Origin: Liolophura sinensis
Lineage: Eukaryota > Mollusca > Polyplacophora > Chitonida > Chitonidae
NCBI RefSeq assembly: GCF_032854445.1
Contig: NC_088295.1
Coordinates: 1,058,501 to 1,122,500, forward strand
DNA: 64,000 nucleotides
Reading direction: 5' to 3'
The position numbers and the translations under genes were made by a program. Position 1 is the first letter of the stretch, and the number at the start of each line of letters is the position of its first letter. Under the pieces are notes generated by a model. It was not told the origin of the DNA, did no database searches, and worked only from the letters and a program-made list of their open reading frames with translations. Of the stretch, positions 44,501 through 59,500 are shown one piece after another.

Positions 44501-47500
44501 TCACCTGGTAGAATTCTCTGATATGGCCATGACTAATGTGCCCAGCTCACCTGGTAGCATTCTTTGATATGGCCATGAGTAATGAGTTTTGCAACAAAGC
44601 ATCCATGCTTCCATTGAACTGCATGTACTTGATCACATCCACACTGTCAAAGGTGAACCCTGTTGTTTTGAACAGCCTGACGAGATTAGTTGAGAACTCC
44701 TGCATTTGCCTGATGTAGTCCAAGGGATCAAACTTCTCTCCATCTTGTCCTATACCTGCCAGCTGTATATCATAAACAAAACAGCACATTATATGTGTAT
44801 TAACCAAAATATTCATCTGTGTGAATATGGCTCTCAATATAATCAGCCTTTCTGACAGCTCCATGAGCAAACTGACGCAAAAGCAGCAAGATGGAGAGTT
44901 CAGCACACGAAGGGACAGAAAGCCTAAAAACCTCTATGTTACATCATGGAAATACTATCAACCATGAACATGCCAGTGTTCACTTAGTGTATATTGCAGA
45001 AAATCTATCAAAACCATGACAGCAGTCTGACAGCACATGCATATCTACACATGCATTTGCCTTGAGTTGGAACTCCTTACCTGGTCTCCTAAAGTCCTGA
45101 TATCAAACAAGTTGGATAGCTCTGCCAGCACCTGAGAACTGTTGAACTGACACAGAGCAGCAATGGCGTAAGTCAGATTGAAGGAGGGATGGAAGCTGAA
45201 GTATCGCCGCATGTCAGACTCGCTGCACAGCTGAGTGGCTGGGTCAAACTTCCCCGTGGCTAGGCTGGCAATCTGAAACCCGTTCCAAGATGTATTATGC
45301 GATCTCATTTTTGGATTGTCTGATTTAACATGTAAGTGACTCCATATTTGGAGAACAATGTGGTTCAGACACTGCCTACTGAATCTACCCCTCTCCTCCA
45401 GCCTCCTCCCCCACAGCCATGTAAATAACATGCCTTTGAGAGTGGGGCTTTCATCTACCTCTGTTTAGTCAGGAGATGCTATCACAGCTCAGTTAAGCCC
45501 TAATTCTTTCCTTACACAGCCATAACTTGGAAATAATAAAACCAACAAGTCTCAAGTACATCTACATATTGCTTACAACACATATGCCAAGTTTCACAAA
45601 AATTCTTCGAGAAATTCAAACTAATGAGCCTCATCATTGTGGTCATTTGAGAATGTTTTTAACAAAAAAAACTTTATCCTGCACCAATCACTCCCTTTTG
45701 CATGCGCTTTACTTACCATTTCTGGTTTAACTGATGCGGACAGGAAGCCATTGAGGAAGTCTGGGCCCAGGTGGAAGACAAGGTCAAGCAGCCTGCGTAG
45801 GTGAGGAGACCCTCCAAACAGACTAGCCAGGTCTACCTTCCGTCCTGACTGGGTCAGCATGCCCACTATGTGGTTCATGTAGGACAGCAGGATTTCAGAG
45901 GCTCTGTAGTAGTTAGTGACAAATGCCCAGCCTTCTGTTCCATTGAGATACTTGTCCAGGACATTCAACACCTTGACCAGGTTAACAAGGCCGCTGTTAG
46001 GGTCATTGAGGTTCTGTAGTATACTCTGTGCCAGTTTGTCCAGGGCCTGCATGTCGATGACCGGGAACTGTATGCGGGGAGGGTGACGGATCAGCCTGGC
46101 TATGGCAGCATAAAGCTGGTTAGATTGAGCAAACACCTCCTCCCAGTTGATCACCAGTTTGCCGTCATGCAGTTGTTGCAACTTGGTTTGGATTCTGTCG
46201 ATGCCAAGCATGTGGATGACATCCCTGGCCAGCAGGGTCTCGTTGACCGAGCAGACAACTCGCTGCACCTCGGAGGAGTTGATGGTCGCAGGTAGACTGA
46301 AGACAGCCTGGAGGGCGCCTGGCTGCCCACAGATCCCCGCCTTCCAGTCGGGAGTGGTGACAAGTTCCAGTAGTTTGTCCGGCTGGGAGATGGTGGCAGA
46401 GAACAGGGCATGTAGCAGATCTGGAGCAATACCCAGTGACTCCTCCAATAAGCGCTTCACCCTGGGAGCATCGTCAAACAAGGTGTCAAGGCTAAGAGTG
46501 CCGTTGGTTAGCTCTGTCAGCTTGGCATTAATGACCCGTGTCACTTCCTCAATAACCACAGCCACAGCTTGGAACGAGCTGTCATTTGCCGGCAGGATCA
46601 TCGGTAAGACTGACTTCAAGAGCAACTCAATTCTGAAAACATGAAGGCTTATGTTCAATTTCAACTGTCAATTTGAAATAACATAATCCTAGCAGCTTCC
46701 CCTTACAATGTAAAATTTCTGTCCTCTTTGCCAACTGCAGAATCTTCAACAAAAAATGGAAGAGCTGGGACAGAGATCAAAAATACACACATAAACATGC
46801 CCCGTAACTGGTTAAGAAGGTAATACCAATAATGTGTGTTTTGTGAGAAGTTGCCCAGTAACCAGTACAGTAAGGAATACAGTAACCAGTACATATACCA
46901 CTACAGTAACCAGTACATATACGACTACAGTAACCAGTAAATATACAACTACAGTAACCAGTACATATACAACTACAGTAACCAGTACATATAGCAGGCA
47001 TAAAGAAGTTGTCTCACTCTTGAGTTGGGCTGCTGATCATCTGTGAGTATCTGGTGAAAACGTTGTTCCAGAATGACTGGTTTGTCCACCTGTCAAAGAT
47101 CAGCATGGGGAAGGGCTCTCTTGTCCAGGTAGAATTCATGAGCCTCACGGTGATCAGAATGTAAGATGTCAGGTTAAACGTCATGTTACTGGACATCTTC
47201 AACAAAAGGCCAAAAAAAATAATCCCCATTAATGAACTAGCATTTACAACATGACATACAGACATGAAGAAACCATTAGCTTGGCTAAAAGACACTCTGT
47301 TTTGCTACAAGTGACAGCTGACAAGTTAACGACTGCTTGGAATTATTAGTGAGAACAATCCCACCAGACTGAAAACCCTTCAAGAAGGGTTTTCATGACT
47401 TTGGCGTTTTGGTTGACAGTCATCTCCTCCACATGCATGTAGTCCTACAACACAACAATTCCACAAAGCTACATGTCCATTGTGCTCACATGTATAAGAC

Positions 47501-50500
47501 TTGGCAGGTGAAGCTCTTCCTCAAACTCTCTGGCCAGGGCAGTCAGATTGATAGTGCAGAACTGTGACATCAACTCTTCCACAGTTTTACCGGACTCAGG
47601 GGAAAGGGTGAAGTAGCTCTCCGGTCGCTGACAGATCTCCCGTAATGCCTGGTCTAACGTCATCGTGTACAGGTTGGCAAACTATGACAAGGATGCAGGC
47701 AATGGCGAAAGTTTACATCTATATATCATGTGCTTTCAAATATATCAAATAATTATATTCAATAACTACATATCTATTGTATATATATATATATCCAGCA
47801 CATCTGATGATGTGTAGGGTGATACATGTATATCACTGGAGGCCAGCCAAAAATAGATGCATCAGAAAAGCTGATGGTTTACATTTTCACAGAACTCTAG
47901 GATGAGTTACCTGAGGTCTACCTACTGAAGAGAGAATCATTTTCTACAAGCTCAAGCATTTACATACACAACTGAAGGCTGATTTACCTGAGGTGAGCTT
48001 ACTGAAGAGAAAATCATCTCTATAAGCTCACGTACTGTACATTATCACAGAACCGTACATTGATTTTACATGACGTGAGTTTACTGAAGAGAAACTGATC
48101 TCTACAAGCTCAGGTGTTTCCATACAAGTACATTATCACAGAATTATACAATAATTTACCTGAGGTGTGGTTACTGAAGACAGAATCATCTCCACAAGCT
48201 CAGGTGAGCTGTCCAGGAAGTTCGCCAGCTGCTGGATTGCAGGGGAGGCTGGGAACAGGTCAGCCAGACGGAAACTTGTCTCTGTGAAAACACACAACAT
48301 GGGTCATTGGGTGACACCACCAGATCGACACAATCAGTAATGAAATATAACATGGGTCAATGGGTCAATTGGTCAACACAACCAGGCAGAAACACCATCA
48401 GTAATGAATCATAGCATGGGTCAACACCACCAGACAGAAACACAATCAGTAATGAGTTATAACATGGGTCAATGGGTCGACACAACCAGGGAAAAACACC
48501 ATCAGTATTGAGTCTTAACATAGGTCATTGGGTCAACACCTCCAGACAGAAACACAGTCAGTAATGAGTTATTACACAGGTCAACATCACAAGACAGAAA
48601 CACCATCAGAAATGAGTTATAGCATGGGTCAATGGGTCAACATCATAAGGCAGAAACACCATCAATAATGAGACAAAAAACAACACCACCATTGTGTCCA
48701 CACCACCAGACAGAAACACAATCAGTAGTGAGTTATAACATGGGTCAATGGGTCAACACAACCAGGCAGAAACACAATCTGTAACGAGTTATAACATGGG
48801 TCAACATCACAAGGCAGAAACACCATCAGTAACAAGTTATAACATGGGTCAACACCACCAGACAGAAACACAATCAGTAATGAGTTATAACATGGGTCAA
48901 TGGGTCAACACAACCAGGGAAAAACACCATCAGTATTGAGTCTTAACATAGGTCATTGGGTCAACACCTCCAGACAGAAACACAGTCAGTAATGAGTTAT
49001 AACATGGGTCAACATCACAAGGCAGAAACACAATCAGTAATGAGTTATAACATGGGTCAACATCACAAGGCAGAAACACCATCAGTAATGAGTTATAACA
49101 TGGGTCAACATCACAAGGCAGAAACACCATCAGTAATGAGTTATAACATGGGTCAACATCACAATGCAGAAACACAATCAGTAATGAGTTATAACATGGG
49201 TCAACGGGTCAAGGCCATCAGGCAAAATAAATCTGACTGTGTTCTTTGATTCATCCACATTTTTATGCACAAATCATTTACGTTCTGTTGAACCTTATGT
49301 ACCCAAAACACCAGGGCTATTTTCCATTTTTAAAGATATTTATTTATTTATTTGATTGGTGTTTTACGCCGCACTCAAGAATATTTCACTTATACGACGG
49401 CATCCAGCATTATTGTGGGAGGAAACCGGGCAGAGCCTGGGGAAAACCCACGACCATCCACAGGTTGATGACACCCCTTCCCACTTACCCATTTTTAAAG
49501 AATATTAAAATACCACATAACTGGATTTGTATCCACATATGAAGTAGTGAAGGCTGAACATTCAATGTCCAATAACTGTTGTGGCTGAACACTCAATGTC
49601 CAATAACTGTTGTGGCTGAACACTCAACGTCCACTCACTATTGTGGCTGAACACTCACTGTCCAATAACTGTTGTGGCTGAACACTCAATGTCCAATAAC
49701 TGTTGTGGCTGAACACTCAACGTCCACTAACTGTTGTGGATGAACACTCAATGTCCAATAACTGTTGTGGCTGAACACTCAACATCCACTAACTGTTGTG
49801 GTCACTAACTGTTGTTGCTAAACACTCAATGTCCACTAAATGTTGTGGCTGAACACTTAATGTCCATTAACTGTTGTGGCTGAACACTCAATGTCCAATA
49901 ACTGTTGTGGCTGAACACTCAACGTCCACTCACTATTGTGGCTGAACACTCAATGTCCACTAACTGTTGTGGCTGAACACTCAACGTCCACTTACTGTTG
50001 TGGCTGAACACTCAACGTCCACTAACTGTTGTGGCTGAACACTCAACGTCCAATAACTGTTGTGGCTGAACACTCAACGTCAACTAACTGTTGTGGCCAC
50101 TAACTGTTGTGGGTAAACAATTAATGTCCACTAACTGTTGTGGCTAAACACTTAATGTCCATTAACTGTTGTGGCTGAACACTCAACATCAACTAACTGT
50201 TGTGGCTGAACACTCAACGTCCACTAACTGTTGTGGCTGAACACTCAACATCCACTAACTGTTGTGGTCACTAACAGTTAGTGGCCGCAACAGTTAGGGG
50301 ATGTTCAGCCACAACAGTTAGTGGACGTTGAGTGTTTAGCCACAACAGTTATTGGACATTTAGTGTTGAGCCACAACAGTTGGTGGACGTTGAGTGTTCA
50401 ACCACAACTGTTAGTTGACGTTGAGTGTTCAGCCACAACAGTTAGTGGACGTTGAGTGTTGAGCCACAACAGTTATTGGATGTTGAGTGTTCAGCCACAA

Positions 50501-53500
50501 CAGTTAGTTGACGTTGAGTGTTCAGCCACAACAGTTATTGGACAGTAAGTGTTTAGCCACAACAGTTAGTGGCCACAACAGTAAGTGGACGTTAAGTGTT
50601 CAGCCACAACAGTTATTGGACGTTGAGTGTTCAGCCACAACAGTTAGTGGACGTTGAGTGTTCAGCCACAACATTTAGTGGACATTGAGTGTTCAGCCAC
50701 AACAGTTATTGGACATTAAGTGTTGAGCCACAACAGTCAGTGGATGTTGAGTGTTCAACCACAACAGTTAGCTGACGTTGAGTGTTCAGCCACAACAGTT
50801 AGTGGACGTTGAGTGTTCAGCCACAACAGTTAGTGGACGTTGAGTGTTCAACCACAACAGTCAGTTGACGTTGAGTGTTTAGCCACAACAGTTATTGGAC
50901 ATTGAGTGTTTAGCCACAACAGTTAGTGGACGTTGAGTGTTCAGCCACAACAGTTAGTTGACGTTGAGTGTTCAGCCACAACAGTTACTGTTGTGGCCAC
51001 TAACTGTTGTGGCTAAACACTCAATGTCCACTAACTGTTGTGGTTGAACACTCAACATCAACTAACTGTTGTGGCTGAACACTCAACGTCCACTAACTGT
51101 TGTGGCAGAACACATAACGTCCACTAGAGTTGTCCTGCTCATGCTGACTTCCTCTCCAGTTGTACGTGCCAGCAACCTGCGGATGGTCTGCCCAGTTTCC
51201 TTCCACCATAATGCTGGCCACTGTCATATAAGTGAAATATTCTTGAGTATGGCGTAAAACACCAATCTCAAAAATAAATAAATATATCACAAGATAATAC
51301 GTCACATTCGCATTTCAGACGGCCACCACTTTTTGTACTCAAAATGTCTCGACCTCTCGCAGTACACAGGAACTAGGTGCTAATTTTCACTCAACGGCCT
51401 ATGATTAACCTAGTGGAGGCATGCTTACTGCATTTAATATCTGTTTCATTGAAATTCTGCATTGGAAATTGTGTCCTCATTCATAGTGACATAATAAAAA
51501 CAACAGTGAAACCGAAAATGCCCAAGTAGAAAGTGTTACTTCGAAATGTTGACATTTTATTGGCCGTGAAAAGCAGCTGCAACCTTAAACTTCAAAGGCC
51601 ACTGTCTGCGACTAGTGGTAATATGAACATGGATGACGTGTGGTGGTGAGAGTAGTGGCACGCATCCTGAAATGTGAATGCCATTTATTACGTAGCGATA
51701 CTCACTGCCTGTGACCAGTAGAGATTTGTCTAGAATCACACCATATATCTCCATCATAATGTCCATGACCCTAACCAATCCCTGGTCCTCAGAGGGTAAC
51801 ATGCCCAATAGCTGGGACAGCTGCTCACTGTATACTTCACCATACCTACAAGGACAAGTATTACACAACAGCACATTAGTAACAACCACGATTAAACAAT
51901 CAGAAAATCTGGCTCAAGTACATCCACAGACAAGCCGACCTGTGAAGATGTACTTCTCCTGGCACTGTACTGAGAACGTGCCGTTATGTACATCCCAGAA
52001 ACAATGCAGTTTCGATTCTTTTTCTTGTATGTACCATGTACACCTGTGGGTGTATTTTACATAATTCATGTTAACAGAATCAAATTTTTTTAGATGTCTA
52101 TGACACGGCTGATGCATTAATCCAGCTAAAAATCAAGCAGGCCCACGTCCATTACAGTGACTGTCCATCATAACTTGCCACTGGCACACCCTTAAAAAGC
52201 TTGTAACATTCCACTTTCATCTTGTCGTACATCTGTATTTATTTATTTATTTGACTGGTGTTTTATGCCATACTACAGAATATTTCACGTGTATGACAGC
52301 CTCCAGCAATATGGTGTGTGGAAACCAGGCAGAGCCTGGGGAAAACCCACAGCCATCTGCAGGTTGTACATGCGTACAGCCGCATTGTACATCTGCAAAA
52401 CTACTGCAGTAGACAGTAATCACCTGCTAACTAGTATGCTACCATGCCACATGCTCAAAAACAGACACACTGCTATCAGCCTAGAGGCACAGTACTGAAA
52501 GCCTCGCAGTTACCTACCACGATGTGTCAACAGCACTGAAAGCCTCGCAGTTACCTACCACGATGTGTCAACAGTACTGAAAGCCTCGCAGTTACCTACC
52601 ACGATGGGTCAACAGTACTGAAAACCTCGCAGCCACCTACCACGATGGGTCAACAGTACTGTAAGCCTCATAGCCACCTACCATGATGGGTCAACAGCTC
52701 TGGAGGCCAGGCGGCCATACACCCGGTCAAACATTTGTGACCACCGTTGCTGGTCAAACAAACCCATGAAGGGAAAGAGAATGTTGAGTTGTGCAGAGGT
52801 GAACTTGGCTGCGTCTGGTGGATTCAGGGCTAGATTGTTAAAAGCCACCTGGAACTCCTCCAAATGCTGGTAAAATTTGTCCACATCTAGCGTGAGGTTC
52901 CCTGGCAGCTGCATCCTGGACACAAAGTTAAAGGTAGAGAGAGATGAGTTATCCAGCTCCTCCACAATCTCCTCCACTTTGATAGAGCAGATGGCCTGAC
53001 GAACTGCATCCAAATCAACCAGTGATCCCGGAGGTTTCTCAAAATACACGGCCACGTCAGGTTCTGAGCAGAAAGTCTGGAATACTAGCCTAGGATGTTG
53101 GGCAAACAGAGACATGAAGGTCTGACTCTGGAACACAGAAATGTAAACAGTGTCAACTTTTGGGGCAAAATTTATTTCCAAACTATTTCTTTCACAAAAG
53201 TACGAACACAGCTCAGCTGCTTACATATCTGTTCTTTGGGCAGAATATTACAGGCACTTAACTCACCAGGTACTGTGGTTCACCAGACTAGCACTGGAAA
53301 ACATTGCACAGTAACATGGCTTGGGACGGACTTATTCAGAAAGTGAAAGTTATCTATGTGTATTATTATTAATACATTGTGGCCTAACATCACTTTCACT
53401 TTCTCTCTGCCCATGGACTGACCTTGGTTGAGACACCATGGTCTCTACTGTTCTAATACACTGTCTAACATCACACTGTCCATGGACTGACCTGGGATGG

Positions 53501-56500
53501 GGACACCATGGTCTCTATCATTCTAATACACTAAGGTCTAACATCACACTGCCCATGGACTGACCTGGGATGGGGACACCGTGGTCTCTATCATTCTAAT
53601 ACACTAAGGTCTAACATCACACTGCCCATGGACTGACCTGGGATGGGGACACCATGGTCACTACTGTTCTAATACACTAAGGTCTAACATCACACTGCCC
53701 ATGGACTGACCTGGGATGGGGACACCGTGGTCTCTATCGTTCTAATACACTAAGGTCTAACATCACACTGCCCATGGACTGACCTGGGATGGGGACACCA
53801 TGGTCTCTATCGTTCTAATACACTAAGGCCTAACATCACACTATCTATGGACTGACCTTGGTTGAGACACCATGGTCTCTACTGTTCTAATACACTAAGG
53901 TCTAACATCACACTGTCCATGGACTGACCTGGGATGGGGACACCATGGTCTCTATCATTCTAATACACTAAGGTCTAACATCACACTGCCCATGGACTGA
54001 CCTGGGATGGGGACACCATGGTCTCTACTGTTCTAATACACTAAGGTCTAACATCACACTGTCCATGGACTGACCTGGGATGGGGACACCATGGTCTCTA
54101 TCATTCTAATACACTAAGGTCTAACATCACACTGCCCATGGACTGACCTGGGATGGGGACACCATGGTCACTACTGTTCTAATACACTAAGGTCTAACAT
54201 CACACTGCCCGTGGACTGACCTTGGATGGGGACACCATGGTCTCTATCATTCTAATACACTAAGGTCTAACATCACACTATCTATGGACTGACCTGGGAT
54301 GGGGACACCGTGGTCACTACTGTTCTAATACACTAAGGTCTAACATCACACTGCCCATGGACTGACCTGGGATGGGGACATCATGGTATCTATCGTTCTA
54401 ATACACTAAGGTCTAACATCACACTGCCCATGGACTGACCTGGGATGGGGACACCGTGGTCACTACTGTTCTAATACACTAAGGTCTAACATCACACTAC
54501 CTATGGACTGACCTTGGATGGGGACACCATGGTCACTACTGTTCTAATACACTAAGGTCTAACATCACACTGCCTATGGACTGACCCTGGTTGGGACACC
54601 ATGGTCACTACTGTTCTAATACACTAAGGTCTAACATCACACTGCCCATGGACTGACCTGGGATGGGGACACCGTGGTAAGGTCTAACATCACACTGCCC
54701 GTGGACTGACCTGGGATGGGGACACCATGGTCACTACTGTTCTAATACACTAAGGTCTAACATCACACTGCCCGTGGACTGACCTGGGATGGAGACACCA
54801 TGGTCTCTATCGTTCTAATACACTAAGGTCTAACATCACACTGTCCATGGACTGACCTGGGATGGGGACACTGTGGTCTCTATCGTTCTAATACACTAAG
54901 GTCTAACATCACACTGCCCATGGACTGACCTGGGATGGGGACACCATGGTCTCTACTGTTCTAATACACTAAGGTCTAACATCACACTGCCCATGGACTG
55001 ACCTGGGATGGGGACACCATGGTCACTACTGTTCTAATACACTAAGGTCTAACATCACACTGCCCGTGGACTGACCCTCGATGGGGACACCATGGTCACT
55101 ACTGTTCTAATACACTAAGGTCTAACATCACACTGCCCATGGACTGACCTGGGATGGGGACACCATGGTCACTACTGTTCTAATACACTAAGGTCTAACA
55201 TCACACTGCCCATGGACTGACCTGGGATGGGGACACCATGGTCTCTATTGTTCTAATACACTAAGGTCTAACATCACACTGCCCATGGACTGACCTGGGA
55301 TGGGGACACCATGGTCACTACTGTTCTAATACACTAAGGTCTAACATCACACTGCCCGTGGACTGACCTGGGATGGGGACACCATGGTCACTACTGTTCT
55401 AATACACTAAGGCCTAACATCACACTGCCCATGGACTGACCCTAGTTGGGACACCATGGTCTCTATCGTTCTAATACACTAAGGTCTAACATCACACTAC
55501 CTATGGACTGACCTTGGATGGGGACATCATGGTCTCTATCGTTCTAATACACTAAGGTCTAACATCACACTATCTATGGACTGACCTTGGATGGGGACAC
55601 CGTGGTCTCTATCGTTCTAATACACTAAGGTCCAACATCACACTATCTATGGACTGACCTGGGATGGGGACACCGTGGTCACTACTGTTCTAATACACTA
55701 AGGTCTAACATCACACTATCTATGGACTGACCCTGGTTGGGACACCATGGTCTCCATCATTCTAATACACTACGGTCTAACATCACACTACCTATGGACT
55801 GACCTTGGATGGGGACACCGTGGTCTCTATCGTTCTAATACACTAAGGTCTAACATCACACTACCTATGGACTGACCTTGGATGGGGACATCATGGTATC
55901 TATCGTTCTAATACACTAAGGTCTAACATCACACTATCTATGGACTGACCTTGGATGGGGACACCGTGGTCTCTATTGTTCTAATACACTAAGGTCTAAC
56001 ATCACACTGCCCGTGGACTGACCTGGGATGGGGACACCGTGGTCTCTATCGTTCTAATACACTAAGGCCTAACATCACACTGCCCGTGGACTGACCCTGG
56101 ATGGGGACACCATGGTCTCTATCATTCTAATACACTAAGGTCTAACATCACACTGCCTATGGACTGGCCCTGGTTGGGACACCATGGTCTCCATCATTCT
56201 AATACACTACGGTCTAACATCACACTACCTATGGACTGACCTGGGATGGGGACACCATGGTCTCTACTGTTCTAATACACTAAGGTCTAACATCACACTG
56301 CCCGTGGACTGACCTTGGATGGGGACACCATGGTCTCTATCATACTAATACACTAAGGTCTAACATCACACTACCTATGGACTGACCTGGGATGGGGACA
56401 CCATGGTCTCTATCATTCTAATACAACAAGGTCTAACATCACACTACCTATGGACTGACCTGGGATGGGGACACCATGGTCTCTATCGTTCTAATACACT

Positions 56501-59500
56501 AAGGTCTAACATCACACTACCTATGGACTGACCTGGGATGGGGACACCATGGTCTCTACTGTTCTAATACACTAAGGTCTAACATCACACTGCCCGTGGA
56601 CTGACCTTGGATGGGGACACCATGGTCTCTATCGTTCTAATACACTAAGGTCTAACATCACACTACCTATGGACTGACCTGGGATGGGGACACCATGGTC
56701 TCTATCGTTCTAATACAACAAGGTCTAACATCACACTACCTATGGACTGACCTTGGTCGGAGACATCATGGTCTCTATGAGAATCTCCAGAATCTCTGAG
56801 GCCTGGTCTAGCAGGGTGAACATCTTCTGCAAACTTGGCGCCCCCCTGAATACCTCCCAAGGATCAGCCAGTTTCCCTTCTGACAACATAAAAACAAATG
56901 ATGAATGTAAGGGTTGGGCCAGGATAATCCAGCAGGTGTGTGTTGTCCCTAAACCTAGAAACAACGCACAACTGCTGGATTACAGCTCTCTTCAATTTAT
57001 ATCTATGTAAGTACTGTAAATAAAAATATAAGAAACTAGTCAAAACACAAAACGCCCCATAATTTATCTATAATCTACAATTACTTTAAGTGGCTGACCC
57101 CGCTTAAATCATTTGCATTTGTTTAGTTTTTTTCTCCAAATTTTTCTTGGAAAAAAAAGTTGAACTTGATCTACAACCTTCGTATGACACTTCGGTTCAA
57201 ATGATTTATACAAATCAAATGAATCTCCGAATCCACTGGCCACTACGCAATGATATGCTTAAACATTGCTGTGCAAATCTGCAATCGATAAAGAGGCTTT
57301 CAGCGCAAGTCTACACTAGAAAAAAATACCAGCAACTATAACAGTGGTTCCACTCATGAAATCTTTCCCAACGAAAGCTCAAGTTTCACAGTGACATGTC
57401 AGTCCACTAATACCCAGTATATAGGCCTAAAAATGTAGTCCGACATACATGTATGTGCCAGACTCCTGCAGTCCTACAGAGTGCTAGAACATGTGCTCAG
57501 TCACACCATGTGCTGAGCCACACCATGACCTGAGCTACAACATGTACAGAGCCACTCCATGTGCCGAGCCACACCATGTGCCGAGCCACACCATGACCTG
57601 AGCCACACCATGTGCAGAGCCACTCCATGTGCCGAGCCACACCATGTGCTGAGTCACAACATGTGCTGAGCCACACCATGTGCACAGCCACAACATGTGC
57701 CGAGTCACACCATGTACAGAGCCACACCATGTACAGAGCCACACCATGTGCCGAGCCGCACCATGTGCTGAGCCACATCATGTGCAGAGCCACACCAGGT
57801 GTCGAGTCACAGCATGTGCCGAGTCACACCATGTGCCGAGTCACACCATGTGCCGAGCCACACCATGTACAGAGCCACACCATGTACAGAGCCACACCAT
57901 GTACAGAGCCACTCCATGTGCCGAGTCACACCATGTGCTGCCATAACACAGCAGGTTTCCTACCAGCTGATGCGTGCTGACACCTACATATACATGTATA
58001 CTGTGCCATAGGGGGTTGTCCTAATCTTTGCTTGAGATACAATAAAGAATACTTAAATCATTGAATGTGAACTGTATGTTACATGACATCAATCTGACAG
58101 CTCATTCCAGTATATAGGCCTAAATATATTCGGCTGTACTAATTTGGTATCAAATTTAGTGTGTTTACGTGTCGTGTAGAAAAGCCTTAAATGGTTATCA
58201 CAGCTAGGGACCATCCTGACAGTTCTGATCAGTGAAGTGTGTCATCGTAATCCTCATTCCCCGCTGTGCTACCTGGACTACCTTCATCAGACCTGCTCCT
58301 TCTGTGGCTATTTCCAATAATCGGCTCCAAGGAAAAAAAGGAACGAACTCTAAACCTATCGTTTGAGTGTTCGTTCGTTTTTTTGTTTTAACCCAGCCTG
58401 AAGCAAACAATTTATGGGGCTGATCCGCAGGTGGCCTTTATGATATGTGTTCTACACGATAGTCAACATGCTGGTCAGGGTTTGTAGTGAAGCGAACCGT
58501 ACAAATCCAACAGCAACCATCCCGCTTATATGGAATATCTCATTATCCTGTTTCAGTGGAAGCACCAGTCAAACAAACACCATATCCTTGGCCAAGGGCT
58601 AATGTTTCAAATGTATACTCGATATTCATCTATAATTAAACCTTTGACCTACTAACCTTGTAGCATTGTGAAGTAGTCTGTGAGGTAGGTCATGGCCCCA
58701 TCTAACCCGATCAGTACAGAAATTTGGCTGGCATCACCATTCTGAAGTGTGGCACCCAGCACAGGCTTCAAGGCTTTCAACATGTCAAATATGCTGAAAA
58801 ATTGACATTAAAACATAAAAACATTTTAAGTGAAAGACACAATAAAGCCAGTTCTAGCCTGAATCTACCTTCTTTATCATCTAACCACCTGTGAGTGATA
58901 TAATCTCACACAATGCAAGTGCCCACTGACAGACACATGTAGGGATGGGGGTTATTTCCACAAAATACCTCCAAAACACTTCAACCTGAACAAAAAAAAG
59001 AAATATGAACCTAAAAAGATGGTTTGAACCTTAAGGCTGTTTTATTACAGAGAATTTGTCTCACTTAGCCCTCACTCCTCTGCAATGACATCGTTCAGGT
59101 AAGCTAATTAGATATTTGTCCATTGAGACGACATTGGGAGTATAGAGAGTGTACAGTGTACCTGCAGGGTTTAGTTGTCAGAGATTGCATGGTGTACCTG
59201 GCAAAGTTTAGCTGTTAGAAAATGTACAGTGTACCTGGCAGGGTTTAGTTGCTAGAGATTGCATGATGCACCTGGCAGGGTTTAGCTGCTGGAGAATGTA
59301 CAATGCACCTGGTAGGGTTTAGTTGTCAGAGATTGCATGGTGTACCTGGCAAAGTTTAGCTGTTAGAAAATGTACAGTGTACCTGGCAGGGTTGAGTTGC
59401 TAGAGATTGCATGATGTACCTGGCAGGGTTTAGCTGCTGGAGAATGTACAATGCACCTGGTAGGGTTTAGTTGTCAGAGATTGCATGGTGTACCTGGCAA

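Noticed and set aside
46147-46644. 165-aa plus-strand ORF
   Set aside because: Antisense shadow of exon e10, which has clear splice sites, correct phases and module homology.
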